Of a stretch of DNA of 36,196 nucleotides, positions 1 to 7,409 are shown piece by piece; position 1 is the first letter of the stretch; each line of letters starts with the position of its first letter. The notes under the pieces are model-generated. The model worked only from the letters and a program-made list of their open reading frames with translations. It was not told the DNA's origin and did no database searches. The stretch comes from Enterobacterales bacterium. GTDB lineage: Bacteria; Pseudomonadota; Gammaproteobacteria; Enterobacterales; Kangiellaceae. The stretch covers positions 1 to 36,196 of the forward strand of contig JAUZSK010000050.1 of NCBI GenBank assembly GCA_030949565.1, in the 5' to 3' direction. The position numbers and the translations under genes are program-made.

Positions 1-288
1 GCGGTGATGTTTGATAGCTCCGATAAATCCGTTGATGACTTTGCGCGTCATACTGAATGCCGCTTAGGCAAATGGTATTATCAAGGCGATGGCCGTCAAT
101 ATGCTGATTTACCCGCATTTAAGGGCTTAGAAGAACCTCATAAACGAGTGCATGCAGCCGGCATTGAAGCCATGCTAGCGGCGCAAAATAATGACGCTAG
201 ATCATCCAGAAAATCCTTAAAAAAGATGGAAGACGCTAGTGTAGAGGTGTTTCGCTTGCTGAGTAAACTTGACCAAGCGGCTCGCTAG
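1..288 (+). CDS. C-terminal CZB zinc-binding domain of a truncated sensory protein
   Basis: The reading frame is open from the first base, so this is the 3' end of a longer gene cut by the window edge. The visible ~95 residues match the chemoreceptor zinc-binding (CZB) domain: an ARHTECRLGKWYYQGDG motif (His and Cys ligands) followed by a helix carrying EPHKRVHAAG (two more His). CZB domains usually end cytoplasmic chemoreceptors or diguanylate cyclases and respond to zinc or oxidants. I cannot tell which output domain lies upstream. The GTG at base 4 should not be taken as the start. No clear terminator follows the TAG stop. Confidence 0.85.
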   Translation, partial: AVMFDSSDKSVDDFARHTECRLGKWYYQGDGRQYADLPAFKGLEEPHKRVHAAGIEAMLAAQNNDARSSRKSLKKMEDASVEVFRLLSKLDQAAR

Positions 289-727
289 TAATAAAAGGCA
301 TAAAACCTCTATCGGATACCGCTATTTTAAAGAGAAATGGCTGTTATCCCCCCCCCTTTTATAGCCAACTTTTCATCGCCTATGGTCAGTGGCCGGATTA
401 ATTTTTTTAAATCGAGTCATTGCCAAAGTGTTTATCGGGGATGCGTATCATTTACAGTGGATTTTCTATTAAGATGTCCATTTGATCTGTTAGACATTGT
501 TAGATTCCCGATAAAATAACTCGGGAATGACGGAGATCGACATCTATTTCCATAAAAATAACAATATATCGGTCTTGCGCCAATGCTACGTTGTTAACCT
601 AGCCTCGGCTGTTCAATAGACTTGCCATAACAAGGTTTCCTATTTAAAGCTTTGACTTGCCAGCGCAAATTGCTAACATAGAATGACACAATCCGTGTAA
701 AGCCATCAATAAGAGCTAACGGTGTCT
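289..727. other. Intergenic stretch, no convincing gene
   Basis: About 440 bases between the CZB gene and the DUF218 gene. A 60-codon open frame at 337-519 has no family resemblance and no good ribosome site, so I reject it. The stretch holds a run of nine C at 348-356 and one inverted repeat at 504-528, listed separately. I see no convincing promoter. Confidence 0.6.
504..528. repeat. Perfect 8-bp inverted repeat (hairpin)
   Basis: ATTCCCGA and TCGGGAAT flank a 9-base AT-rich loop. No T-run follows on either strand, so it is not a standard intrinsic terminator. It could be an operator or an RNA hairpin. Confidence 0.5.
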
Positions 728-1519
728 ATGTCAATTGAACCCATTATCAGTCAACTCAGTGATATTTTTCTTTTCCCACCGGGCAGTAGTTTTGCACTAT
801 TGTTTATTGCTTGGAAGTTATTCAAAAAATATCGCCGCAAAGCACAAATCCTTTTAGCGGTCGCTTTTATACAACTGTATAGTTTAAGCCTACCAGTGGT
901 TGCTGACTATTTAGAGAGTCAGTTGCAAACTGAGTCCGCTCTCAGCCCTAAGCAGGTTAAACAACTAGAGCTAGATACCAGCGAGGATAGCCTTCAACCC
1001 AAACGAGCCATTGTAGTATTGTCTGCAGGGCGACGCAAAATTGCCGCTGAATATGGCGATATTGATACTGTTAGTTCCAAAACATTGCAACGATTACAAT
1101 ATGCGGCATGGCTTCACCAAAAAACTCAACTGCCACTATTAGTGTCTGGCGGTAGCCCGCAAAACGATGCCACTGCCGAAGGCGTTCTTATGAACCAAAC
1201 CATGTTAAGCGCGTTTAATATCGCACCCAAGTGGATTGAAGCAAAAAGCAGAAATACCTTTGAGAATGCTGAGTTTTCTGCGGAAATACTAAGACAGCAA
1301 AATATCAAAGAGATCCTACTAGTCACCCATGCTGTGCATATGAAACGTGCGGCGTTTGCTTTTGAACAGCAAGGCGTCATAGTCATCCCTGCGCCCACCG
1401 TATTTACCCCCTCTAGCAGTCGATGGAGTGATTACTTCCCAAGCCCTTTGGCGCTTTATCAAAGCCAACAGGCTCTGCATGAGCTTGTGGGGCGGGTGTG
1501 GTATTCTATTCGTTATTAA
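728..1519 (+). CDS. DUF218/ElyC-SanA-YdcF-like membrane protein
   Basis: About 263 residues. Two hydrophobic segments occupy roughly the first 65 residues, followed by a DUF218 domain. The domain shows AIVVLSAGRR, a short helix, LLVSGGSPQNDATAEG, the conserved SRNTFENAEFS acidic/Asn motif, and LLVTHAVHMKRAAFAFEQQG. ElyC/SanA/YdcF relatives act in the cell envelope (peptidoglycan precursor or undecaprenyl carrier metabolism, or vancomycin tolerance); the chemistry is not settled. The architecture of two N-terminal helices plus the domain is closest to ElyC. A GTG two codons upstream (722) is an alternative start; I prefer ATG 728. The 121-bp inverted-repeat element begins only five bases after the stop. 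Confidence 0.8.
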   Translation: MSIEPIISQLSDIFLFPPGSSFALLFIAWKLFKKYRRKAQILLAVAFIQLYSLSLPVVADYLESQLQTESALSPKQVKQLELDTSEDSLQPKRAIVVLSAGRRKIAAEYGDIDTVSSKTLQRLQYAAWLHQKTQLPLLVSGGSPQNDATAEGVLMNQTMLSAFNIAPKWIEAKSRNTFENAEFSAEILRQQNIKEILLVTHAVHMKRAAFAFEQQGVIVIPAPTVFTPSSSRWSDYFPSPLALYQSQQALHELVGRVWYSIRY

Positions 1520-1523
1520 TTTG

Positions 1524-1644
1524 GTAACGCTTCAGCTTACCTCAAAAACCATCCATTTCTTCGTTCGAAAATGGACACATAAACGAGTATGCTCACATTT
1601 TCTGCCTCAAACTGGCTGATTTTTGAGGCAACCTGAAGCGTTAC
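1524..1644 (+). mobile_element. 121-bp inverted-repeat (MITE-like) element, copy 1
   Basis: Begins GTAACGCTTCAG and ends CTGAAGCGTTAC. The terminal inverted repeat extends imperfectly to about 25 bp (left CTTACCTCAAAAA, right TTTTTGAGGCAAC). A second copy of exactly the same length lies at 12691-12811 in the opposite orientation, so this is a dispersed family and not a one-off palindrome. There is no coding capacity. No clear target duplication is seen. MITE or REP-like; it may be mobilised in trans. Confidence 0.75.
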
Positions 1645-2332
1645 ATGTTTTTTGGATGTTCGCTAAATCCTTCAAAACCATTCATTTCTTGGTTCAGACA
1701 TAGACGCATAAACGAATATGCTCACATTTTCTGCCTCAAACTGGCTGATTTTTGAGGCAACCTGAAGCGTTACATGTTTTTTGAATGTTCGCTGAATCCT
1801 TCAAAACCATCCATTTCTTGGTTCAGACATAGACGCATAAACCTGTATGCTCACATTTTCTGCCTCAAACTGGCTGATTTTTGAGGCAACCTGAAGCGTT
1901 ACATGTTTTTTGGATATTCGCTAAATCCTTCAAAACCATTCATTTCTTGGTTCAGACATAGACGCATAAACCTGTATGCTCACATTTTCTGCCTCAAACT
2001 GGCTGATTTTTGAGGCAGCCTGAAGCGTTACATGTTTTTTGGATGTTCGCTGAATCCTTCAAAACCATTCATTTCTTGGTTCAGACATAGACGCATAAAC
2101 GAATATGCTCACATTTTCTGCCTCAAACTGGCTGATTTTTGAGGCAACCTGAAGCGTTACATGTTTTTTGAATGTTCGCTGAATCCTTCAAAACCATCCA
2201 TTTCTTGGTTCAGACATAGACGCATAAACCTGTATGCTCACATTTTCTGCCTCAAACTGGCTGATTTTTGAGGCAACCTGAAGCGTTACATGTTTTTGGG
2301 ATGTTCGCTAAATCCTTCAAAACCATCCATTT
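1645..2332 (+). repeat. Tandem array of 129-bp units derived from the 121-bp element
   Basis: Five complete 129-bp units (1645-2289) and a 43-base partial sixth unit follow copy 1. The landmark GCTCACATTTTCTGCC recurs at 1591, 1720, 1849, 1978, 2107 and 2236, exactly 129 bases apart. Each unit keeps the right half of the element (ending CTGAAGCGTTAC), but the left terminal repeat is replaced by a segment starting ATGTTTTTTGGATGTTCGCT. Units differ by a few substitutions only. Every unit has a perfect 9-bp hairpin, TGCCTCAAA with TTTGAGGCA (first at 1603-1630). The period is a multiple of three but no frame stays open. Confidence 0.9.
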
Positions 2333-2573
2333 TATGCTTCCTTTTTAAGCAAAACTAAAACACCCTACAACCACTTACCACCATGACCTGCCGATATATC
2401 GAAAATACAATCCCAATTGCTTGCAAAAATAACCGAACCGAATATAATATAAAATATTAAGAGATTATACGAATATAATTCGTAAAATACGTGATTATAT
2501 GCCGTTTAATTCGCTTGACAATGGCTATTAAAGATTCAGTCATTGCTTTTTAATCCAGTTTCCGAGGTCTACA
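2333..2573. other. AT-rich upstream region of the PLP enzyme gene
   Basis: Between the repeat array and the next start codon. It is strongly AT-rich at 2430-2500 and holds a palindrome at 2468-2484. A TTGACA occurs at 2515 but no good -10 lies 16-18 bases downstream, so I do not call a promoter. Confidence 0.5.
2468..2484. promoter_or_regulatory. Putative operator palindrome
   Basis: TACGAATATAATTCGTA is a perfect 7-bp inverted repeat around a 3-base centre, in an AT-rich region about 90 bases before the PLP gene. Lrp/AsnC proteins bind AT-rich imperfect palindromes, and an Lrp/AsnC gene lies just downstream, so it is a plausible operator for that regulator. This is inference only. Confidence 0.4.
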
Positions 2574-4367
2574 ATGAGCATCCCACAGGGCTTTGCCGCC
2601 GCTAAAATTCTTTCCCCTAAACGCAATACCAGCCAAGCGCAGACTATCGAGCAGCTTGCCTCCGAGCAGCTAATGCATTACGGTATTGATCCTAATAGCG
2701 ATTATGGGCAAGCTCTAAAAGATACCGCTAGCTGCCTTTATCAAGCACAATCGGATATGTCGCGCCTGTGGCAGATCACCAATGACACCATTGAACAGCT
2801 GGATAAAAAAGATAAAATCGCCTACTTTAATGCCAAGCGCTTTTTGTCTTTCCAGTTAGCCAAAATTCTTGATGGTCTACAAAATCCGTTCCGTAAAATA
2901 GCTCAGAGTCTTCATACCAATAGCACCACGCAAATGGCTAAAGGCAGTTATCCATTATTCGATAACATTACTGCGATCTTCTCCGCTACACCGGTGATCG
3001 CACGTACCGCCACCTATATTTATGCCTGTACCGAATGGGTCGATGATGCATTTCAAGGTAAAGAAATGACTCACCAAATATATTCGCGCTTGCTCAACCC
3101 CACGTCTATTTCGCTGGCCAATGCCATTGTCGATCTCGAAGCTGGACCCTATACCGCTGATTATATGGCTTGGAACTTTAATAGCGGGATGGCGGCCATT
3201 GATAGTTTACTCGCCAATGTCATGAATTATGGCGACGTGCTATTAGTTTCGCGCAATATTTACGGCGGAGTGCATCAGCTATTGGTTGATCACTTTGCAC
3301 GGAAAGATAAGATGAACATTAAGATCGAATGGTTTGATGGTTACACCGCAGAGGAATTTGAGCAACAGCTCGCAGACGTTAAGCTCGCTCATAGCGATCG
3401 ATTGCAAGCTAATCAACTACATATTTATATTGAGTCACCCTGTAATCCCCACGGCTATATGCTAGATGTACCGGCAATTTGCAAAATAGCACACCAAGCC
3501 GGTGAGCATTTGGTGATGCTGGACTCGACCTTGGCCACGCCAGTACTCAATAAACCGTTACAAAAAACCGATAAGGCGCAAAGACCGGACTACCTAGTCC
3601 ACAGTTACACCAAAGATATATCGGGTACTGGAGCAGTAACATCTGGCGTGGTGATTGGGGAAGGTTACCGCATGTTTATCCCCAAAGGAGAAACGGCAAA
3701 TGGTCTATCTTGGGAACAATCCATGTTTTGGGATGTCTACTACATAAAAGGTGCCTTTTTAGCCTCTGATCTAGCTTATGATGTACTCACCGGTATGAAA
3801 ACCCTCGAACAGCGGGTCTTAAAGAAAACTATCAACACCTTAGCTTTTGCCAATTTCTTGGCCAGTCATAAGGACTTGCGAGTTCACAGTCATGCAGTTG
3901 AAGGCAATGAAAACTATGAACTACGAGAAAAATGCCTGATTAATGGTATGCCCTGTTCTTTATTTACCATTGACATGGAAGATGCACAGATCGATAGGGA
4001 TACTTTTGCCCGATTTTTTGATGGGCTAGAGCCTGGCTTTAGTTTAATGGTCAGTATCGGCCAAACCAATAGTATGATTTTGTGTCCGGCGCTCACGTCA
4101 CATTCAGAACTATCACCGGAGGCCATGCAGCAAGCAAGGATATATCCAACGACTATGCGGATTTCAATGGGAAATGAAAATGTTAAAGACCTTATCGCGG
4201 CTTTTGTGAACGCCGCTCGAAGCCATATTGATCCAGCTAAACCAGGCTTTAGTGATGGGTTTATGCCATCCCAAGCCGTGGATCAAATGATTGAGACGAT
4301 GACCTTGGATGTGTATCGAAAAATGCTACAGTCGGGGCCTAAATTAGCTGATTTATTAGCTAATTAG
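2574..4367 (+). CDS. Long PLP-dependent Cys/Met-metabolism family enzyme (597 aa)
   Basis: The C-terminal ~430 residues look like the cystathionine gamma-synthase/methionine gamma-lyase fold: a TADYMAWNFNSGMAAIDSLL motif (cofactor phosphate region), YIESPCNPHGYMLDV, MLDSTLATP (PLP-binding Asp) and HSYTKDISGTG, whose Lys is about residue 347 and should form the Schiff base. Family members are usually about 400 residues. Here about 150 extra N-terminal residues, mostly helical, carry no domain I recognise. Substrate is unknown: gamma- or beta-lyase or synthase on a sulfur amino acid is the likely class. An Lrp/AsnC regulator follows 60 bases downstream on the same strand, suggesting amino-acid-responsive control. 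The start ATG is preceded by a CCGAGG sequence. Confidence 0.75.
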   Translation: MSIPQGFAAAKILSPKRNTSQAQTIEQLASEQLMHYGIDPNSDYGQALKDTASCLYQAQSDMSRLWQITNDTIEQLDKKDKIAYFNAKRFLSFQLAKILDGLQNPFRKIAQSLHTNSTTQMAKGSYPLFDNITAIFSATPVIARTATYIYACTEWVDDAFQGKEMTHQIYSRLLNPTSISLANAIVDLEAGPYTADYMAWNFNSGMAAIDSLLANVMNYGDVLLVSRNIYGGVHQLLVDHFARKDKMNIKIEWFDGYTAEEFEQQLADVKLAHSDRLQANQLHIYIESPCNPHGYMLDVPAICKIAHQAGEHLVMLDSTLATPVLNKPLQKTDKAQRPDYLVHSYTKDISGTGAVTSGVVIGEGYRMFIPKGETANGLSWEQSMFWDVYYIKGAFLASDLAYDVLTGMKTLEQRVLKKTINTLAFANFLASHKDLRVHSHAVEGNENYELREKCLINGMPCSLFTIDMEDAQIDRDTFARFFDGLEPGFSLMVSIGQTNSMILCPALTSHSELSPEAMQQARIYPTTMRISMGNENVKDLIAAFVNAARSHIDPAKPGFSDGFMPSQAVDQMIETMTLDVYRKMLQSGPKLADLLAN

Positions 4368-4427
4368 CTTGATAGTAGCTGCAATTCGCATCCATTTTTT
4401 ACTAGCAAATTAGACGAGCCGCCAACC

Positions 4428-4901
4428 ATGAAAAAACTCACTCCGATTGATCTAGACATTCTTGCTCATCTGTATCGCGATCCACAGATAAGCAATAAAG
4501 ATCTGGCGGCTAAGGTTAAAATTGCAGCATCGACCTGTCATGAAAGAGTTAAACGTCTCGAATCCTCTGGCGTTATCAAAAGTGCAACACTAGAAATTGA
4601 CTTTAAGAGCATCGGAGGAAACATTGAGGCGATGACGGCGGTGCGCCTAAATAAGCACAGCAGTTGCATTATTGACGATTTTAAAAATGATCTCGTAAAA
4701 TGTGATGAAGTCATTCGAATCTACCACATGGGGGGAGAAAACGATTTTATGCTGCATACGACGGTTCGAGATACCCAGCACCTACGCGATTTTGTGTTTA
4801 GAGCCATTACCTCACGCTCAGAAGTGGTACACATAGAAACAGCACTGGTCTATGAACAGGTTAGCAGTCAGACTTTTCCTGCGTTTAGCCAAACCGAATA
4901 A
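4428..4901 (+). CDS. Lrp/AsnC family transcriptional regulator
   Basis: 157 residues, the normal length of the family. Residues 1-60 form the winged helix-turn-helix (LTPIDLDILAHLYRDPQISN, then KDLAAKVKIAASTCHERVKR). Residues ~65-145 form the ligand-binding RAM domain with VIRIYHMGGENDFMLHTTV, matching the conserved G-x-D-F/Y pattern. It should bind DNA as a dimer or octamer and sense an amino acid. It lies directly behind the PLP enzyme gene in the same direction, so it probably regulates that gene, perhaps through the palindrome at 2468-2484. It is not the global Lrp: the sequence is too divergent. Confidence 0.88.
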   Translation: MKKLTPIDLDILAHLYRDPQISNKDLAAKVKIAASTCHERVKRLESSGVIKSATLEIDFKSIGGNIEAMTAVRLNKHSSCIIDDFKNDLVKCDEVIRIYHMGGENDFMLHTTVRDTQHLRDFVFRAITSRSEVVHIETALVYEQVSSQTFPAFSQTE

Positions 4902-5101
4902 TACACAAACTTTGAACTGGTTCACACTTTTTCTAAATTTTTAGAAAGGAACAGAACTTTTGCCTCGCCAATCTACCTTTCGATCTATATCCATTGACTA
5001 ATTAGCGGTAAACTTGTGTCACACGTGAATTAGCTAAAGCAATTGGCTTTGGTGTTCGCGTTTGTGCCTAAAAACCATCTCCAAGGAAGATTAATAACAC
5101 T

Positions 5102-5743
5102 ATGTCTGACGTTAAACAGCGTTTTATTGAGCTTGCAATCCGCCGTCAAGCCCTTAAATTTGGCGAATTCACCTTAAAATCAGGTCGATTGAGTCCTTAT
5201 TTTTTTAATGCTGGTTATTTTAATCAGGGTCAAGACTTGGCTATTTTAGGTGATTGTTACGCTGACACTCTAGTCGATAATGATGCGGATTTTGACATGC
5301 TGTTTGGCCCTGCATACAAGGGTATCCCACTTGGTTGCACTACCGCTGTGTCATTATCTCGGAAATATCAAAAAAACATTCCCTTTTGCTTCAACCGCAA
5401 GGAAGTGAAAGATCACGGAGAAGGAGGACAACTAGTAGGTGCGCCATTAATGGGCAAAGTGATGATTGTCGATGATGTGATCACGGCCGGAACCGCTATA
5501 AAAGAATCAATTGACCTTATTCAAGCCGCTAAAGCCACGGCGGCAGGCGTTATTGTAGCGCTTGATAGGCAGGAAAAGGGGGCGGAGCAACTTTCTGCCA
5601 TCCAGAGCATCGTAAAAAACTACAATTTGCCAGTTTATGCTATTATTAATCTACATGACTTGCAAAACTATATGCAAGGACAAAAGGAATTGCAGGCTTT
5701 CTTGCCCGCAGTCATGGCCTATCGACAGCAGTTTGGTGTTTAA
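5102..5743 (+). CDS. pyrE: Orotate phosphoribosyltransferase
   Basis: Converts orotate and PRPP to orotidine 5'-monophosphate in pyrimidine biosynthesis, in the cytoplasm. 213 residues, the usual length. Visible motifs: the N-terminal [18 protein letters not shown] substrate region, AYKGIPL, the flexible-loop sequence [13 protein letters not shown], and the PRPP-binding [15 protein letters not shown]. The AAGGAAGA about 10 bases before the ATG serves as ribosome site. pyrE near slmA and coaBC is the common gammaproteobacterial arrangement, although here slmA, algC and coaBC face it convergently. Confidence 0.96.
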   Translation: MSDVKQRFIELAIRRQALKFGEFTLKSGRLSPYFFNAGYFNQGQDLAILGDCYADTLVDNDADFDMLFGPAYKGIPLGCTTAVSLSRKYQKNIPFCFNRKEVKDHGEGGQLVGAPLMGKVMIVDDVITAGTAIKESIDLIQAAKATAAGVIVALDRQEKGAEQLSAIQSIVKNYNLPVYAIINLHDLQNYMQGQKELQAFLPAVMAYRQQFGV

Positions 5744-5799
5744 TTTACATGATAACACTGAAACGACAGCAGAATAAAAGGTAATTAAGTCAAAAATTT

Positions 5800-6492
5800 A
5801 TGAAAAAACTCATATCAATAATCACTGTTTTAGCACTGCTTTTCGCACTTAGCGTAGAAGCAAAACGTTACTATCGCTTTAAAAACCCTCAAGGTTCTGT
5901 CGAAATAAAGGACAAAATCACCAAACAAATGGAAGCCGTGGGTTATGATATTATCAGTGAAACCGGTAAGGTCATTAAGCACGTCAACGCGACTAAAACC
6001 TTGGCTGAACTTGCAGCTGAAAGACAAAGAAAAGTCGAAGAGCATTTAAAAGAATTGGCTTTTCAAAAACAGTTAAAGCACGATGCGGACCTATTACGCC
6101 AATTTACATCTATTGGCGATATCATTAGAAATCGAGATTCACAGTTACTCGGACTAGAACAGCGGATTCGCATTCAAAATAGCAAAGAAGACCTGCTTAA
6201 ATTGCAGCTTGAAGATCAACAACAACAGGCAGCGACTTATGAAAGATTGGGGCAAAAAGTCGCCACCTCCTTGCTCAATGATATTCAAGCATCGCTAGAC
6301 CAAATTGCCAGTAACCAACTGAATACGCAATTTCTTGAAACTGAAAAAATCCGCGTGGAAAAAAGTTTTGAAAAAGATATTATCCGATTTAGAGATTTAG
6401 AAAGTGTGCGTATTGCACTGAGAAAAACCGCCAGAGAAAGTGAAGGCATGGAGCCAGTTATATTTATTGTGTCCAGACTTAGAGGTTTGTAA
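5800..6492 (+). CDS. Secreted DUF4124-like coiled-coil protein
   Basis: 230 residues. A signal peptide covers about residues 1-21 (MKKLISIITVLALLFALSVEA), followed by a DUF4124-like start, KRYYRFKNPQGSVEIKDKI. Residues ~70-215 are charged and Gln-rich, predicted as a long coiled coil. This resembles a family of periplasmic proteins seen near pyrE in pseudomonads, function unknown. The last ~15 residues (after RESEG) do not look conserved. The next frame carries a plausible continuation, so either the two genes overlap by about 50 bases or a single-base frameshift near 6440-6455 has split one protein. I cannot decide from one sequence. Confidence 0.65.
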   Translation: MKKLISIITVLALLFALSVEAKRYYRFKNPQGSVEIKDKITKQMEAVGYDIISETGKVIKHVNATKTLAELAAERQRKVEEHLKELAFQKQLKHDADLLRQFTSIGDIIRNRDSQLLGLEQRIRIQNSKEDLLKLQLEDQQQQAATYERLGQKVATSLLNDIQASLDQIASNQLNTQFLETEKIRVEKSFEKDIIRFRDLESVRIALRKTARESEGMEPVIFIVSRLRGL

Positions 6493-6781
6493 CCGCGCTT
6501 GGCAGCTGGCGCAAATTTATGCCCGAGACAATGCCAGTGGAAAAATAGAAATCATCACCAACACACTTATTTTGACCAGTAAGCCTGAGAAATCAAGCGA
6601 TGTGGCTATATCTTTTTCTAAAATCCCAGCGTCAGAAAATAAAATGCAAATTGTTTTGGAGGTTTCTTGTACTCAGGACGAGCCAGGAGTCGCACACTGT
6701 AAAGAACCAGAAATTAAAAATATTCGATTAAATTATATTGATTATTTAAAAAGTCGAATGAAAAAACTATTAAAAAAATAA
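6440..6781 (+). CDS. Conserved Cys-containing protein, possibly the C-terminal half of the preceding one
   Basis: 113 residues from a GTG start overlapping the previous gene. It contains LYLLCPDLEVCNRAWQLAQ and LEVSCTQDEPGVAHC, two cysteine pairs suggestive of periplasmic disulfides, yet it has no signal peptide of its own. That is the main argument that it belongs to the upstream secreted protein and was separated by an indel. The alternative is translational coupling and a cytoplasmic location. The frame is closed upstream by a TGA at 6419. It ends in a lysine-rich tail. Function unknown. Confidence 0.55.
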   Translation: MKAWSQLYLLCPDLEVCNRAWQLAQIYARDNASGKIEIITNTLILTSKPEKSSDVAISFSKIPASENKMQIVLEVSCTQDEPGVAHCKEPEIKNIRLNYIDYLKSRMKKLLKK

Positions 6782-6800
6782 ATTATTTAGTCCAAGCTAG

Positions 6801-7382
6801 TTATTCAATACCCTTCAAAATCATTTGCCACTGGTTGTCCCATTGGCTGGTTGGGTCCATTTTAAATCGTGACCGAACAAACTGCTGGATACGCCCTTCA
6901 ATCATTGATGCTAAAAATCGCGCTATATTAGCGGAGTTTTCGGTTGATTGTTTATTTTTAATCGAATCCTCTCGATGAACTTGTTTAAGCTCTAGTTCAA
7001 TACGATCAAAGAACTGCGAAATGCGATCTTTTAATCGCTGTGTTTCACCCAGTAGCACTTCACCATTAAGTAAGCGACAAAGGCCTGGATTTTTTTGACA
7101 AAAACCTAGCACTAAAAAGCTAATTTTATTAAGCTTCTCTTGAGCACTCATTGCATCCGCTTTAATCTGATTAATTCGACTAAAGATACTTTCCTCAGAA
7201 AAATCGAGCAACGATTCATACATCCTTGCCTTACTAGGAAAATGACGATAAAGCGCCGCTTCGGAAACACCGACTTTTTTAGCTAGCTTAGCCGTCGTAA
7301 TACGGTCGGTTAATTCCTGCTCCAACATCAGAGCGAGATTTTGTAGAATATGCTGCTTTCTATTTCTTTTTCTTTCTGTCAT
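6801..7382 (-). CDS. slmA: Nucleoid occlusion factor SlmA
   Basis: 193-residue TetR-fold protein. The N-terminal helix-turn-helix reads ITTAKLAKKVGVSEAALYRHFPSK, close to E. coli SlmA, followed by YESLLDFSEESIFSRIN and the FCQKNPGLCRLLNGE segment. SlmA binds chromosomal sites and blocks FtsZ ring assembly over unsegregated DNA. It is the last gene of a minus-strand run coaBC-algC-slmA, 27 bases after algC, so it is probably cotranscribed. It converges with the 6440-6781 gene, with no clear terminator between them. Confidence 0.93.
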   Translation of the reverse strand: MTERKRNRKQHILQNLALMLEQELTDRITTAKLAKKVGVSEAALYRHFPSKARMYESLLDFSEESIFSRINQIKADAMSAQEKLNKISFLVLGFCQKNPGLCRLLNGEVLLGETQRLKDRISQFFDRIELELKQVHREDSIKNKQSTENSANIARFLASMIEGRIQQFVRSRFKMDPTSQWDNQWQMILKGIE

Positions 7383-7409
7383 TATCTAAAACCCTAAAAA
7401 TTAAAGTTC

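Noticed and set aside
337..519. 60-codon ORF after the CZB gene
   Set aside because: No family resemblance, no ribosome site, and it begins over a run of nine C.
1428..1619. ORF overlapping the DUF218 gene end and the element
   Set aside because: Out of frame with a well-supported gene and its end lies inside the repeat hairpin.
1524..2332. Integron attC (VCR-like) sites, since VCRs are 121-129 bp and tandem
   Set aside because: The ends read GTAACGC...GCGTTACAT, which does not fit RYYYAAC or GTTRRRY, and there are no genes between units.
1645..2332. CRISPR array
   Set aside because: The whole 129-bp unit is repeated with few substitutions; there are no short repeats with unique spacers.
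2515..2543. Promoter with TTGACA before the PLP gene
   Set aside because: No acceptable -10 hexamer 16-18 bases downstream.
4932..4953. AT-only inverted repeat (TTTCTAAA/TTTAGAAA) as terminator of the Lrp gene
   Set aside because: The stem has no G/C support beyond one pair each side and no T-run follows; too weak to call.
4994..5022. TTGACT as a pyrE promoter -35
   Set aside because: The expected -10 position reads TGTCAC.
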